Shown: positions 37,503-48,106 of the stretch, piece after piece
Numbering within the stretch: position 1 is the stretch's first letter
How the letters are laid out: each line of letters starts with the position of its first letter
Source of the DNA: Agrobacterium vitis
GTDB taxonomy: Bacteria > Pseudomonadota > Alphaproteobacteria > Rhizobiales > Rhizobiaceae
Direction of reading: 5' to 3'
Length of the DNA stretch: 64,000 bases
Assembly (NCBI RefSeq): GCF_013337045.2
Contig: NZ_CP118259.1
Span: forward strand, 3,117,001 to 3,181,000
Program-made: the position numbers and the translations under genes
The notes under the pieces: generated by a model
Told to the model about the DNA's origin: nothing
The model's input: only the letters and a program-made list of their open reading frames with translations
Database searches by the model: none

Positions 37503-38407
37503 ACTTTGCGCCCTCCGGTCTTGCCGGTATATTTGTAGGTGGTGATACCGATATTATCGAACAGGTTCTTCGGATCGCCCGACACCCGCTCGGAGTGGCC
37601 GATATAAAGATGGCCGCCCTCCGGCAGCAGCCCGGCAAATCGCGACCAGATCTTCACCTGGGTGGGCTCATCGAAATAGATCACCACATTGCGGCAGAAG
37701 ATCACGTCGAACGGTCCTTTGATCGGCCATTGCGCCATCAAATTCAACTCGTTGAAGGTGATCAGCTTCTTGACCCGGTCATCCACCTGGAATTTTCGGC
37801 GTCCACCGACATCGACATCGCGGAACCATTGCTTGCGCATGGCCGGGCTCACGGTTTCCAGCGCTGTTTCGTCATAGGCTCCGGCACGAGCCAGCGCCAG
37901 GATCTTCGGATCGATATCCGTTGCCAAGATCCTGAAATCGTAGTCGGCGGCATTCGGCATCAAGGACAGGACCGTCAAGGCGATGGAATAGGGCTCCTGC
38001 CCATCAGAACAGGCGGCAGACCAGATCCGCACGCGACCGCCGGCCTTGGCGCGGTTGATCAACCCCGGCAGAACCTCGGTGCGCAAATGATCAAAGTGAT
38101 GGTTCTCACGAAAGAACCGGGTGAAATTCGTTGTCAGATGCGACAACATTTCGCGTCGCGCCCCGGCCCCCTCCTGGGAAGAGACAAGCGCGCAATATTC
38201 ACGAAATCCACGCAATCCAAGATTGCGAATATGCTTCGACAGTCTTGAATAGACAAGGGAAGCCTTGGAATCGTTCAGCGCAATCCCGGCATCGGCATAG
38301 ATCATCGCAGCAATTTCGTTGAGATCGCGGCGGGTCAACGGGTATTCGCCACTGGCCATGATCTCGTCGTCCGATTGCCGGCTATGCGCAGAAAAGGTCG
38401 ATGTCAT
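37499..38407 (-). CDS. cheR: Chemotaxis protein methyltransferase CheR
   Basis: The protein has 302 residues. An N-terminal helical domain is followed by the SAM-binding domain with [19 protein letters not shown], the CheR signature, and later [13 protein letters not shown]. CheR methylates glutamates of receptors using S-adenosylmethionine. Overlaps with both neighbours (cheW at its start, cheB at its end) show translational coupling. An alternative start exists at an internal ATG about 15 residues on. Confidence 0.95.
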   Translation of the reverse strand: MTSTFSAHSRQSDDEIMASGEYPLTRRDLNEIAAMIYADAGIALNDSKASLVYSRLSKHIRNLGLRGFREYCALVSSQEGAGARREMLSHLTTNFTRFFRENHHFDHLRTEVLPGLINRAKAGGRVRIWSAACSDGQEPYSIALTVLSLMPNAADYDFRILATDIDPKILALARAGAYDETALETVSPAMRKQWFRDVDVGGRRKFQVDDRVKKLITFNELNLMAQWPIKGPFDVIFCRNVVIYFDEPTQVKIWSRFAGLLPEGGHLYIGHSERVSGDPKNLFDNIGITTYKYTGKTGGRKV

Positions 38408-38871
38408 GCCGCTTCGCTTTCAGTTTCAGAGAAAAGGCCCGCCAGCTCAATCAAACAGATCATCCGTTTGTCAATGGCGAGGATGCCCCTTGCATATTGG
38501 CGCTCGAGATCAGACGAGACCTCAGGCGTCGGTTGGATCGCATCATCTGTTACGCTCAGTACGTCCGACACGGCATCCACCAGCAGGCCGACGACCTTGG
38601 TCCTGATCTGGACCACGATAATCACATGCCGAACGGTCGGCTCTGTTCGCTTCAGCCCGAGCCGGATCGCCAGATCGACGATCGGCAGGACAGCACCACG
38701 CAGGTTGATCACGCCCATCACGTAATGAGGAGACTGTGGTAACGGCGTTGCGGGGGTCCATCCACGGATTTCCCGCACCTGCATGATGTTGACACAAAAC
38801 TCCTGATTACCGACACGGAACGCGATCAACTCGCGATTCCCCTGAACCAGATTTTCGACCGCATTCGACAT
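38404..38871 (-). CDS. cheW: Chemotaxis coupling protein CheW
   Basis: The protein has 155 residues, a single CheW domain. The start [25 protein letters not shown] and the central [15 protein letters not shown] are diagnostic. CheW links receptors with CheA. It closely resembles the second CheW at 58 kb (both have FRxxxQEFCV and the GWxPxTP segment). It follows cheA by 4 bases and overlaps cheR. Confidence 0.95.
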   Translation of the reverse strand: MSNAVENLVQGNRELIAFRVGNQEFCVNIMQVREIRGWTPATPLPQSPHYVMGVINLRGAVLPIVDLAIRLGLKRTEPTVRHVIIVVQIRTKVVGLLVDAVSDVLSVTDDAIQPTPEVSSDLERQYARGILAIDKRMICLIELAGLFSETESEAA

Positions 38872-38875
38872 TGGA

Positions 38876-41131
38876 CTATCCTGCGACGGCTAACGACATT
38901 TCCTGCTTGAGAGACTGACCGCGCGAAGCAGCAACGACAGCATCCACATCCAGGATCAGAGCCACGCGGCCATCGCCCAGAATAGTTGCCGCGGCGATAC
39001 CGGGCACATGAGTATAGTTGGCCTCGAGGCTCTTGATGACCACCTGACGCTGACCCTGGATGGCATCGACCATCAAGGCGCGCTGACCGCCACCTTCCGA
39101 TTCAACCAACAGAGCAACACCATCGATCGGGTTGGCCTGGGCCGAGCGGAAGTTCAGGATCCGACCGACATCCACCAATGGGCAGAAGCTGTTGCGGATC
39201 GAAATCAGCCGCTGGTTGGCCCCGAAGGAATGGATATTCTGGGCTTCCGGCTGCAAGGTTTCAACGATGGCCGTCAAGGGAACGACAAGCGTCTGGCCAG
39301 CAACGGTAACGACCATGCCATCCAGAACCGCCAGTGTCAGCGGCAAGCTCATGGTGAAAGTCGAGCCCTGACCGGGGCGCGAGCTGATGGAGATGCGCCC
39401 GCCCAATGCCTGGATGGACCGCTTGACCACGTCCATGCCAACGCCACGGCCGGAAATGTCGGAAATCTTGTCCGCCGTGGAAAAGCCCGGCATGAAAATC
39501 AGATTGTCGATTTCCTCATCGGACAGATTGGCGTCGGCAGCGATGATATCGTTATCGATTGCCTTCTGGCGGACCCGTTCGCGGTTGATACCGGCACCAT
39601 CATCGACCAGTTCGATCACGATACGGCCAGACCGGTGCTTTGCCGTCAGCTTGACCGTGCCTTCCGGGTTCTTGCCGGCGGCAGTACGCTTTTCGGGTGT
39701 TTCGATACCATGGTCAACGGCATTGCGGATCATGTGTGTCAGCGGCTCGGCCAGCTTGTCGATGACCGTCTTGTCCACTTCGGTGTTTTCACCTTCGGTG
39801 ACCAGGCGGATCGATTTTCCAACCATATCAGCAACTTCGCGGACGATACGCGACATGCGCTGGAACACCGGCTTGACCGGCTGAGCACGGATCGCCATGA
39901 CCGAATCCTGGATCTCGCGGGTGAGCTGTTGCAGCTCTTCGAGGCCCATATTGATCGACGACGTGCCGTTGGTGTCATTTTCGATGACGCTCTGTGACAG
40001 CATGGCCTGGTTGATGACAAGCTCACCCACCAGATTGATCAGGCGGTCGACGCGATCGAGATCGACGCGGATCGTTTGCCCGGCAGCAGAAGCTGCGGAC
40101 TGGTTTTGCGCGGCGGCAGCGGCAGCGGCGGCAGCAGCGGCTGGAGATTCTCTCTTCTCCCTGACGGCACTGACCACTTTGGTTGCGGTATCGGCGGCTT
40201 CCACGGCCTCGGCAATCAAGTCGGCCGAGCTATCGTCAGCCTCTTCAGCGCCGCTGTCGTCGTCCAGCGCGGACAGATCGAACGGCACCGGTACCATCGG
40301 CAGCTCATCGCTTCCTTCAGCAGCAGTCGCTTCCTGCTCCTTGATTTCCAGTTCGCAATCCCATTCGGCAAACTCGAAAACAGTCCGAACGCCTTCTTCG
40401 CCTTTTTCGCTCTTCACCAGGATTTTCCAGGAGAAGTAAGCCTCCTCGGGATCCATGGATTCCAGCGTCGGAACGGCGCTTACATTACAGTTCAGGCTGA
40501 CTTCGCCGATACGCGACAGATCGCGCAGCAAGAGCGTGGCGTCATTGCCCTTGGCATAGAGATCCCGGCGCGGCTTGAAGGTCACTTCAAGCGGAGGAGA
40601 CACAATGGGCGGCTCTTCGTCGGCAAAATCGTCAAAGGAGAATGGAACGGGTGCAAAACCGCTATCATCCGTTGCTGCTGGCGCAGGCGCAGGCTTGGCA
40701 GCCGCCTTTGGCGCAGGTGCCGGTGCTGTGGCGGATGACGAAGGCATTTCACCCTTGGCAAGCGCTTCCAGTTCCTTGACAAGGCCGCTTGAACGCGAAG
40801 GATCGACGCTGCCACCGTCACGAGAAGCATTGGTCAGGTCGGCGAGCACGTCGGCCGACTTGAGCATGACCTTCATGACTTCAATGCCCGGTTCCAGCTT
40901 ATTGGATCGAACGCAATCAAGGGTGGTCTCAAAAACGTGAGCGAAGGCAACGAGATCGTCGAGACCGAACGCGCCTGCGCCTCCTTTGATGGAATGAACA
41001 GCTCGGAAAACAGCATTCACCGTCTCCGGGTCACGATCCCCATCGTTCATTTTCAGAAGACCGGATTCCAGTTCCGCGAGCTGTTCCTCGCATTCCTGGA
41101 AAAAGATCTCTTTGATTTCGTTCATATCCAT
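38876..41131 (-). CDS. cheA: Chemotaxis histidine kinase CheA
   Basis: The protein has 751 residues. The P1 phosphotransfer domain carries His46 in [13 protein letters not shown] linker region of about 200 residues is Pro/Ala-rich and contains an 11-Ala run at about 335-350 just before the P3 dimerisation helices. The P4 kinase domain has the N box NAVDHGIE and the G boxes [10 protein letters not shown]5 is CheW-like and binds receptors. CheA phosphorylates CheY1, CheY2 and CheB. The alanine run is a simple repeat on the DNA level. Confidence 0.96.
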   Translation of the reverse strand: MDMNEIKEIFFQECEEQLAELESGLLKMNDGDRDPETVNAVFRAVHSIKGGAGAFGLDDLVAFAHVFETTLDCVRSNKLEPGIEVMKVMLKSADVLADLTNASRDGGSVDPSRSSGLVKELEALAKGEMPSSSATAPAPAPKAAAKPAPAPAATDDSGFAPVPFSFDDFADEEPPIVSPPLEVTFKPRRDLYAKGNDATLLLRDLSRIGEVSLNCNVSAVPTLESMDPEEAYFSWKILVKSEKGEEGVRTVFEFAEWDCELEIKEQEATAAEGSDELPMVPVPFDLSALDDDSGAEEADDSSADLIAEAVEAADTATKVVSAVREKRESPAAAAAAAAAAAQNQSAASAAGQTIRVDLDRVDRLINLVGELVINQAMLSQSVIENDTNGTSSINMGLEELQQLTREIQDSVMAIRAQPVKPVFQRMSRIVREVADMVGKSIRLVTEGENTEVDKTVIDKLAEPLTHMIRNAVDHGIETPEKRTAAGKNPEGTVKLTAKHRSGRIVIELVDDGAGINRERVRQKAIDNDIIAADANLSDEEIDNLIFMPGFSTADKISDISGRGVGMDVVKRSIQALGGRISISSRPGQGSTFTMSLPLTLAVLDGMVVTVAGQTLVVPLTAIVETLQPEAQNIHSFGANQRLISIRNSFCPLVDVGRILNFRSAQANPIDGVALLVESEGGGQRALMVDAIQGQRQVVIKSLEANYTHVPGIAAATILGDGRVALILDVDAVVAASRGQSLKQEMSLAVAG

Positions 41132-41146
41132 CGAAGTCAGACCCCG

Positions 41147-41512
41147 TTAGGCGGTTACACGTTCAATCGCATCGATCAGTTTCGTCGGATCGAATGGCTT
41201 GACGATCCAGCCGGTAGCGCCGGCCTGGCGCGCACGGTTCTTCTTCTCAGCATCGCTTTCGGTCGTCAGAACGAGGATCGGAACGGCGCGGTATTTTTCA
41301 TTGCGGCGTACGCCCTCGATAAAACCAAAACCGTCAAGACGCGGCATGTTGATATCGGTAACGATCACGTCGGGATTGCACTCTTCAAGCACTTCAAGAC
41401 CTTCGACGCCGTCTTCGGCCTGGATGGTCTCGAAACCCGCATTATTGAGGGTCACGAGAAGCATGTTGCGGATGGTTCTAGAGTCATCCACGGTTAATAC
41501 TTTTTTCTTCAT
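41147..41512 (-). CDS. cheY1: Response regulator CheY1
   Basis: The protein has 121 residues from ATG 41512. It is a lone receiver: LTVDDSRTIR near the N-terminus, phospho-acceptor Asp in IVTDINMPRLDG, Thr in LTTESD and Lys in VKPFDP. In S. meliloti the protein at this place is CheY1, the phosphate sink for CheY2. It overlaps the STAS gene by 4 bases and precedes cheA by 15. Confidence 0.92.
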   Translation of the reverse strand: MKKKVLTVDDSRTIRNMLLVTLNNAGFETIQAEDGVEGLEVLEECNPDVIVTDINMPRLDGFGFIEGVRRNEKYRAVPILVLTTESDAEKKNRARQAGATGWIVKPFDPTKLIDAIERVTA

Positions 41513-41805
41513 TGCCGGATCTCCGCGATCAGTTGATCGTTGTTCAAGCCCAAGAGCTGTATGGTTTTGGTGAAAGCGTCTGACGCCTTCTTTATCGAGA
41601 AGGTTTTCTGGTCTTCTTCCCAGGTTTTCGCGCCCGAGACGAGCACCTGGGCGCAAAGTGCTCCCATCCGCTCGACACCGGATGCGTCGATTTCAATTGC
41701 TCCTCCCCGCATGGACAGAAGCTTGTCCTTGAGCTGAGACGCTTCATTCAAGTCGAGCACCGATGCCAGCTTAAGCTGCGCCGATGCGCCTTTCTTGCTC
41801 GCCAT
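41509..41805 (-). CDS. STAS-domain chemotaxis protein (orf2 position)
   Basis: The protein has 98 residues; ATG 41805 follows AGGGA. It is a single STAS domain: a first strand LKLASVLDLNEA, the segment IEIDASGVERMGALCAQVL with the conserved Ser-like site. This matches the small protein between the receptor and cheY1 in rhizobial che operons. STAS domains act as switches or anchors; here the partner may be the adjacent soluble receptor. The function is not known. Confidence 0.88.
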   Translation of the reverse strand: MASKKGASAQLKLASVLDLNEASQLKDKLLSMRGGAIEIDASGVERMGALCAQVLVSGAKTWEEDQKTFSIKKASDAFTKTIQLLGLNNDQLIAEIRQ

Positions 41806-41941
41806 AGACTGTTTCCCTACCGTTTCTATCGACCGCCCCATAAGGGTTATGAGAGTTCAAAACCTAAGCGCTTCTCCGGCACGAAAAGCCGTTTCATCCC
41901 GAACCTTCCTCCGTTGTATAAGAGGTAGGTAAATAAACCGC

Positions 41942-43576
41942 TCACATCGAAAGGCCTCCTGCCCGAATCGGCACTAAAAAATCGTGCCCCCCGAAGTCCT
42001 CGGAAAAAGCCACCATCGGCAGCTCTGCCGCTTGCGCTGATGGTACCGGGTAACCGTTCGACGGGTTGGTCTGGCTGCCATGATATTGGGTGCGCTCAAT
42101 GGTGAATTGCCGCACGGTCTTGCCAAGCTCGACGATCACCGTATGCAGGTCGGCACTGTCATCCGCCGCCTGGCGTGACAACTGCGCGCTTGCACGCGAT
42201 GTTTCGCCCTGGGCTTCCAGCACGCAAGCGACGCTATCCAGGGCTGCGGCCTGTTTGGCCGTTTCGCCCGCCATCACCGAGACCGATCGATTGATATCGA
42301 CGACCTGCGTGACGATGCTGGAAATCGCATCCTGGGTGCGATTGACCATCTCCACCCCGGCTTCGACCTGATGTTTGGTGGCCGCAACCAGGGCCTTGAT
42401 TTCCCGCGCACTGTCGGCAGAACGCTGGGCCAAAGCCCGTACTTCCTGTGCAACGACGGCAAAGCCCCGACCGGAATCCCCGGCGCGGGCCGCCTCGATC
42501 CCGGCGTTCAAGGCCAGAAGATTGGTCTGAAAGGCAATTTCATCGATGGAGCCGATAATATGACCGATCTGCTCGGCAGAGGTTTCGATATCCGCCATGG
42601 CGGCGATGGCCTTGCCAACCACCTCGCCGCTCGCTTCGACCGCCTTGACGGTCATCTCGACAGCCTGCTCGGTGAGTTTCGACTGCGCCGCGTTATGGCT
42701 GACCGTTTCGGTCACCTGCCGCAGGCTGACGCTTGCCGCATCAAGGCCCGCGGCTGCCTCATCTGCCCGCAGACCCAGCGCGGACCCTCGCTCACCAAGG
42801 GCAGCGCTGACCTCTTCCGCCGTACGGCGGCTGGCATCCATCAGGGAAATCGTAGCGCAAATGCTCTCCATCGCGCCATTGAAACTCGACACGAGATCCT
42901 GGTATTCCTCCGGGACATCCGTGTTCAACCGGCTGGACAGATCGCCCTGCGACAGCGCCGTGAATGCGCCCTGAAACAGATCCGTGACGCTGGCGCGCTC
43001 CTTGCGCCGCAGGTCGGCCATGTCGCGATGATGCTTGAGGCGCAATTCGTTGAAGCGCAGGGAAACGGCAATTTCCACATCCACCATGACCAGACGAATG
43101 AGCGCACTGACCAGCGCCTGCAATTCGGCGGCTCGCTTGCGCGAGGACGGCATGAAGCCGCGATTGGCAAGATCGGCGAAGACGGAACTGACCAGGCCCT
43201 CCAGAACAACGGCATGGCCGGCAATCTGCCAACGGGGGTCGAGCCCCATCCGGCTCTGGCTATCAGCCAGCACCTTGACACGTTCGGCATAGAGCGCATC
43301 GAAACGCGCGTCGGTCATTACTTCCCAGTGGGAAACATAGAGATCATGGAGGCGGTCGATCTGCCTCTCGCCGGTAAACTGACGGGCCGCATCGGGTGCC
43401 GTCTGCAGCTTGCGAAAAAACGCGCGCAGACCCGTTTCCACCTCAGGCTCCAGCCCGACCCGGTGGCGGCGCAAAAGACTGCAAGCATCCTGGTCCAGTC
43501 CGGCAAAATTCAGCCGGTCCCGCAAGCTGCCAGCCTGCGATCCACCTGTCCGTTCTGCCTCAGCGTGCTGAACCAA
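41942..43576 (-). CDS. icpA: Soluble globin-coupled chemoreceptor (IcpA-like)
   Basis: The protein has 544 residues and no membrane helix. Residues about 20-180 are a protoglobin-type sensor (FFRKLQ, then [13 protein letters not shown] and [13 protein letters not shown]). The C-terminal half is a methyl-accepting signalling domain with the tip [20 protein letters not shown]. It matches IcpA/McpE, which heads the S. meliloti che operon and is needed for general chemotaxis. By-eye alignment with HemAT places Gln107 where the proximal heme His sits, so heme binding is doubtful. It is the first gene of the operon. Confidence 0.9.
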   Translation of the reverse strand: MVQHAEAERTGGSQAGSLRDRLNFAGLDQDACSLLRRHRVGLEPEVETGLRAFFRKLQTAPDAARQFTGERQIDRLHDLYVSHWEVMTDARFDALYAERVKVLADSQSRMGLDPRWQIAGHAVVLEGLVSSVFADLANRGFMPSSRKRAAELQALVSALIRLVMVDVEIAVSLRFNELRLKHHRDMADLRRKERASVTDLFQGAFTALSQGDLSSRLNTDVPEEYQDLVSSFNGAMESICATISLMDASRRTAEEVSAALGERGSALGLRADEAAAGLDAASVSLRQVTETVSHNAAQSKLTEQAVEMTVKAVEASGEVVGKAIAAMADIETSAEQIGHIIGSIDEIAFQTNLLALNAGIEAARAGDSGRGFAVVAQEVRALAQRSADSAREIKALVAATKHQVEAGVEMVNRTQDAISSIVTQVVDINRSVSVMAGETAKQAAALDSVACVLEAQGETSRASAQLSRQAADDSADLHTVIVELGKTVRQFTIERTQYHGSQTNPSNGYPVPSAQAAELPMVAFSEDFGGHDFLVPIRAGGLSM

Positions 43577-44322
43577 TTGCCAATCCCCGCGGGGTCGGCC
43601 CTGTCGAACCAGGAACTGACCGCCATCACCTGTTAAATCGTCCGCATGGATACGCTATACGCCGCATAACCTTGAGAACCGCTCTGTACTGGAGATACCG
43701 GATCGGAACCGGTACGGTGGGACTGGCATCATGCCGGGTGGGACGCGCAACGCGCCCATTCCTCCGTGTCCTACAATCTTTATGGTTAATTCGTTGATTG
43801 GAGGTTAATGTTTATTCAATGCTCAACTTTACTGCCAAATTCTTAAAATTTGAATCTATTTGTGAAGGCCTAAACGTGAAATCAAGCTTGGAGCAAGGTT
43901 AAGTTGTGCTAATGTGGCACCAAGCGGCATGAAGGTCGAAAAGGTGGGCAATGATTGTTCTAGTAATAGGGGCTGCGCTGATTGCAGCAAGCACGATAGT
44001 GGTTGTATCGCTGAATGAGCGAGGCAAGTTGGCGGTCGCGACAAAGCCGACATTCTGACATACCATGCGTTTAACCCACGCATGAAGAGCAGTCCAACCT
44101 AGTAAAACTGCTGGATTTATCGTCTCCAACCGAAAAATTGCCCAGATATCTGGTCCATATCCTTCTAAGGATAGGCAGGGGCTGGCTGTGCCGTATCAAA
44201 TCGTCCGCAGCCCTCAAGGGGCCTTTCACGGTCCACCAACGCACGCCATCGGCTTGAAGCTTGCCGCCCTGCCCATTCCCCTGTAGACGCATGGGGAACA
44301 GGTGCAATTGCCGGATATATCT
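43577..44322. other. Intergenic region between icpA and dxr
   Basis: This 746-base stretch includes the promoter of the che operon, a bulged hairpin at 43739-43758 (TGGG-A-CGCG, loop CAA, CGCG-CCCA), an AT-rich segment around 43790-43860, and a possible 35-codon gene at 43951-44058. Otherwise I see nothing. Confidence 0.6.
43951..44058 (+). CDS. Putative 35-residue membrane peptide
   Basis: ATG 43951 lies behind AAGGTGGGCA. The peptide is hydrophobic for 20 residues (IVLVIGAALIAASTIVVVSL), followed by a short basic tail ERGKLAVATKP. Such small single-pass peptides are common and hard to verify. No homologue is known to me, and the frame could be chance. Confidence 0.35.
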   Translation: MIVLVIGAALIAASTIVVVSLNERGKLAVATKPTF

Positions 44323-45522
44323 ATGAATACCGCCACGTCCCAGCCCCGCCGCCTCACCATTCTGGGGTCGACCGGCTCTATCGGAACCAACACACTTGAT
44401 GTGATCAGACAAATGGGCGGGCGCGATCGCTTCGATATCATGGCCCTGACAGGGCATGGCAATGTCGCGCTTCTGGCGGAGCAGGCATTGCTGACAGGCG
44501 CAAAGCTGGCGGTTACCTCCGACGAAAATCAATATATTGCCTTGAAAGACCTGTTGTCGGGCAGCGGTATCGACGTTGCAGCCGGCAGCAGCGGGTTACA
44601 GGAAGCAGCATGCCTTGAGGCCGACTGGGTGATGGCCGCCATTGTTGGCACCGCCGGTTTGCAGCCGACCTTGACCGCCGCCGCACGCGGCGCCGATATC
44701 GCGCTGGCCAATAAGGAATGCCTTGTTTCGGCAGGCGAATTGTTCATCGAGACGGTACGCAAGGGCGGCGGCAAGATTATCCCCGTCGATAGTGAGCATT
44801 CGGCGATTTTCCAATGCCTGGACGAAAATCACCGCGACACACTGGAGCGCATCGTGTTGACCGCCTCGGGCGGGCCATTTCGCACCTTCACCCGCCAGCA
44901 GATGGCCGATGTGAGTGTTCAAACCGCCCGCGCCCATCCAAATTGGTCCATGGGACTGAAGGTGTCGATTGGCAGCGCCTCGATGTTCAACAAGGCGCTG
45001 GAGATGATCGAAGCAAAGCACCTGTTCGATCTGACACCCGACCAGATCGAGGTTATCGTCCATCCGCAGTCGATCGTTCATTCGATGGTGGGCTACAGTG
45101 ATGGCTCCGTATTGGCCCAACTTGGCGTGCCGGATATGCGCACCGCCATCGGTTATGCGCTGAGCTATCCGAAACGCGCGGCGCTGGATGTGGACCGGTT
45201 GGATTTTACCAAGCTGGCGCGGCTGGATTTCGAAGCGCCGGACCTGGACCGCTTTCCGGCCATCCGTCTCGCCCGTACGGCGCTTGAGCGCGGCGGCTTG
45301 CAGGGCGCCGTGCTGAACGCCGCCGAGGAATGTGCCTTTGAGGCTTTTGTCGAGGAAAAAATCGGTTTTCTCGCCATGGCCGATGTGGTCGAGGATGTCA
45401 TGGACCATCTATCGGGCTTGGCACCGGCGACCTTGATTGCCGATGTCTTTGCCGCCGATGCGCAGGCACGACGCCGCGCTCAGGAAGTCATCCTGAAAAA
45501 ATGCCGTACGCTGCAATCATGA
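44323..45522 (+). CDS. dxr: 1-deoxy-D-xylulose 5-phosphate reductoisomerase
   Basis: The protein has 399 residues. NADPH-binding GSTGSIGTNTLDV lies near the start. PVDSEHSAIFQCL and the conserved LTASGGPFR are the substrate-binding blocks, followed by HPNWSMGLKVSIGSASMFNK-type sequence with the metal-binding Asp/Glu before it. It makes 2-C-methyl-D-erythritol 4-phosphate, the committed step of the MEP isoprenoid pathway. ATG 44323 is preferred; a GTG at 44302 with GGGGA upstream would add 7 residues. It is monocistronic. Confidence 0.95.
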   Translation: MNTATSQPRRLTILGSTGSIGTNTLDVIRQMGGRDRFDIMALTGHGNVALLAEQALLTGAKLAVTSDENQYIALKDLLSGSGIDVAAGSSGLQEAACLEADWVMAAIVGTAGLQPTLTAAARGADIALANKECLVSAGELFIETVRKGGGKIIPVDSEHSAIFQCLDENHRDTLERIVLTASGGPFRTFTRQQMADVSVQTARAHPNWSMGLKVSIGSASMFNKALEMIEAKHLFDLTPDQIEVIVHPQSIVHSMVGYSDGSVLAQLGVPDMRTAIGYALSYPKRAALDVDRLDFTKLARLDFEAPDLDRFPAIRLARTALERGGLQGAVLNAAEECAFEAFVEEKIGFLAMADVVEDVMDHLSGLAPATLIADVFAADAQARRRAQEVILKKCRTLQS

Positions 45523-45584
45523 ATGCCGTAACACTTTAAATTTGCTGCATCATTTTTCTCTTGAGCCGATTTCGGCTTCAGGAA

Positions 45585-46814
45585 TTATCCATCCGCGCAT
45601 ACCGCAGCACGCAAGCGCTCGACATACGCACCGTCACAGCCTTCCAATGCCGTATTGCTCAGGCTGACCACGGTCAAACCGGCCTCGGGAACGATAAACC
45701 AGGTATTGCCATAGACACCACCCCATTGCACCGCGCCCGGTGGCAGGGCGGTGGCCGCTGCTGCGGAATCGGTGATGACAGCGCCAAGAAAACTGAAGCG
45801 CTTGCCGGCAAGCCCCATGGGGAGATCGTCGATCTGGTTGGAGAGACACATCTGCGCAAGCTCGGGTGACATCAGTCCCCCACCGCCTGTACGAATGGTT
45901 TCAAGCAGCGTCAGCACATCCAGCGCCGTACCGGCCATCCCCCCGCCACCGGACTGGAAGGCACGTGGATTGAAAATCCGCGAGGGGGAAAAAGCCGGTC
46001 CTTCGCCCGACAGAGCGGTTGACCGCCATTGGTCTTCCATGCGCTCGGCCCGCGTCTCGCCGTCCCGGTAGGGTACGGCCAATCGGGACATATCCGTGAC
46101 ATGGAACCGCGCATCCGCCAGCCGCAACGGCGCGCAGACATGCTCGACCACCGAAGCCTCCAGAACGCATCTGTTCTCGATGGAGCCGAAAAATCGTTCG
46201 AACGGAACGCTTCCGGGGAGCGGAGGAGCGCTTGTGGCTTCCGTGGTCTCTGTCTGTTCCGAGAGGCTGTTTTCGCCATGCACCTTGGCAACAACTGCGC
46301 CCAGCAGATCCGTGGCGATAGAATAGCCCCAACGCTCGCCAGGGACAAAAGCCAGCGGAATGGCATTATGGCGGCTGAAATTCTCCTCAACCGTCAGATC
46401 CGTATCGAGGAGACCGAGATTGATCGCCCGCTCACGCGGCAGCCTTTGCAGCGCCGGATCATAGGTCAGACCCGATGTGTGAGTGAGCAGATGACGCACC
46501 GTGATGGCGGCAAATGTGCCGGCTGGCGTCTTGGGCCGGAACCACGGAAGATGATCTGCCACCAGATCGTCAAGACCCAGCAATCCCTTGTCGATCAGAG
46601 TGAGCGCCGTGGCCGCGACAAATGGTTTTGTGACTGATGCGAAGCGAAAAATCGTATCGAGCCGCACTGGAATACGCGCTTCCCGATCCGCATAGCCGAT
46701 GGCCCGTCGCAGCAGGGGCTGTCCGTGCTTGAACACCATGACCACCGCCCCAACCAGAGCCTCGCTTGATACAGCCTCTTCCAGCACGCGGTTGACCCGC
46801 TCGACAATCGACAT
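45585..46814 (-). CDS. Class C beta-lactamase-like serine hydrolase
   Basis: The protein has 409 residues with no signal peptide. The nucleophile motif SVTK is at about 60-63. The second motif appears as WGYSIATD, so the usual Tyr-x-Asn is Tyr-x-Ile, as in EstB-like esterases. A third block near GGVYGNTWF holds the glycine-rich KTG-like segment. It is probably an esterase or peptidase and not a drug-resistance enzyme. It lies between dxr and hemA, on the hemA strand. Confidence 0.85.
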   Translation of the reverse strand: MSIVERVNRVLEEAVSSEALVGAVVMVFKHGQPLLRRAIGYADREARIPVRLDTIFRFASVTKPFVAATALTLIDKGLLGLDDLVADHLPWFRPKTPAGTFAAITVRHLLTHTSGLTYDPALQRLPRERAINLGLLDTDLTVEENFSRHNAIPLAFVPGERWGYSIATDLLGAVVAKVHGENSLSEQTETTEATSAPPLPGSVPFERFFGSIENRCVLEASVVEHVCAPLRLADARFHVTDMSRLAVPYRDGETRAERMEDQWRSTALSGEGPAFSPSRIFNPRAFQSGGGGMAGTALDVLTLLETIRTGGGGLMSPELAQMCLSNQIDDLPMGLAGKRFSFLGAVITDSAAAATALPPGAVQWGGVYGNTWFIVPEAGLTVVSLSNTALEGCDGAYVERLRAAVCADG

Positions 46815-46828
46815 CCCATCCCTCCCCT

Positions 46829-46862
46829 AAAACAAAATGCGGGCCATGTGACCATGACCCGC
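46829..46862 (-). terminator. Probable terminator of hemA
   Basis: On the minus strand GCGGG (46858-46862) pairs with CCCGC (46839-46843), and CATG with CATG inside, around TGAC, with one mismatch. It is followed by ATTTTGTTTT. It lies 30 bases past the hemA stop, just ahead of the serine hydrolase start. Confidence 0.6.
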
Positions 46863-46891
46863 ACAACCTGCGCAAGAGTGAAATGGAAAAA

Positions 46892-48106
46892 TCAGGCGAC
46901 AGCCCGCGCCAGCGCACATCTCGACCAGAGCTGATGCAGAGCTCCGACCAGATGATCAACATCGGCATCGCTGTGCAAGGGCGTCGGGGTGATGCGCAGG
47001 CGCTCGGTTTTCTTCGGCACCGTCGGGTAATTGATCGGCTGCACATAGATATTGAAATTGTCGAGCAGGATATCGGAGATCCATTTGCATTTGGCGGCAT
47101 CGCCAACCAGGACCGGCACGATATGGCTGGGATTGGGCATATGAGGAATGCCGCGCGCATCCAGAAGCGACCGCAGCCGGCGCACCCGTTCCTGATGGGC
47201 GAAACGCTCGATCTGGCTGGACTTCAAATGCCGGATCGACGCAACTGCACCGGCAGCCAGCGACGGTGGCAAAGCCGTGGTGAAGATAAAACCTGACGCA
47301 AACGAACGGACGAAATCGCACAAGGCGGTCGAGGCGGTGATGTAGCCGCCCATCACCCCAAATGCCTTGCCAAGCGTGCCTTCGATGATCGTCAGACGGT
47401 CCATGATGCCTTCACGCTCGGCAACGCCGCCGCCGCGCGGCCCGTACATGCCGACCGCATGCACTTCGTCCAGATAGGTCATGGCGCCGTAGCGATCAGC
47501 CAGATCGCAGATTTCCCTGATCGGCGCGATATCGCCATCCATCGAATAGACGCTCTCAAAGGCGATCAGCTTCGGCGCCTTGGGATCGGCGGCCTTCAGC
47601 TTGGCTTCCAGATCCTTGACGTCGTTATGCTTCCAGATCACCCGTTCGCATTTCGCATAGCGGATGCCCTCAATCATCGAGGCATGGTTCAGCGCATCGG
47701 AAAAGATGATCAGGCCGGGGATTTTCTGCCCGAGCGTACCGAGCGTCGCCCAGTTGGAAATATAGCCTGACGTGAAAATCAGCGCCTGTTCCTTGCCATG
47801 CAAGTCGGCCAGTTCCTGCTCCAGCAGAACATGATAGTGATTGGTGCCGGAAATATTGCGGGTGCCTCCAGCACCCGCGCCACAGTGATCGATGGCGTTT
47901 TTCATCGCCTCGACGACCTGTTCGTTCTGGCCCATGCCCAGATAGTCGTTCGAACACCAGACGGTCACGTCATGCTGACCGTTTTCCGTGTAGCGGGTGG
48001 CACGTGGAAAATTGCCGCGCTGACGCTCAAGATCGGCAAAAACCCGGTAACGGCCTTCTTCGTGCAGGCCATCCAGTTCGCTCTTGAAAAACGCTTCAAA
48101 ATCCAT
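46892..48106 (-). CDS. hemA: 5-aminolevulinate synthase
   Basis: The protein has 404 residues. It has the class II PLP fold with [21 protein letters not shown], the glycine-rich substrate entry, [18 protein letters not shown] and the [14 protein letters not shown] segment containing the PLP lysine. It condenses glycine and succinyl-CoA to 5-aminolevulinate, the alphaproteobacterial (Shemin) route to heme, used for respiratory and symbiotic cytochromes. An FNR/FixK-type box lies 206 bases upstream. The identity is certain. Confidence 0.97.
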   Translation of the reverse strand: MDFEAFFKSELDGLHEEGRYRVFADLERQRGNFPRATRYTENGQHDVTVWCSNDYLGMGQNEQVVEAMKNAIDHCGAGAGGTRNISGTNHYHVLLEQELADLHGKEQALIFTSGYISNWATLGTLGQKIPGLIIFSDALNHASMIEGIRYAKCERVIWKHNDVKDLEAKLKAADPKAPKLIAFESVYSMDGDIAPIREICDLADRYGAMTYLDEVHAVGMYGPRGGGVAEREGIMDRLTIIEGTLGKAFGVMGGYITASTALCDFVRSFASGFIFTTALPPSLAAGAVASIRHLKSSQIERFAHQERVRRLRSLLDARGIPHMPNPSHIVPVLVGDAAKCKWISDILLDNFNIYVQPINYPTVPKKTERLRITPTPLHSDADVDHLVGALHQLWSRCALARAVA

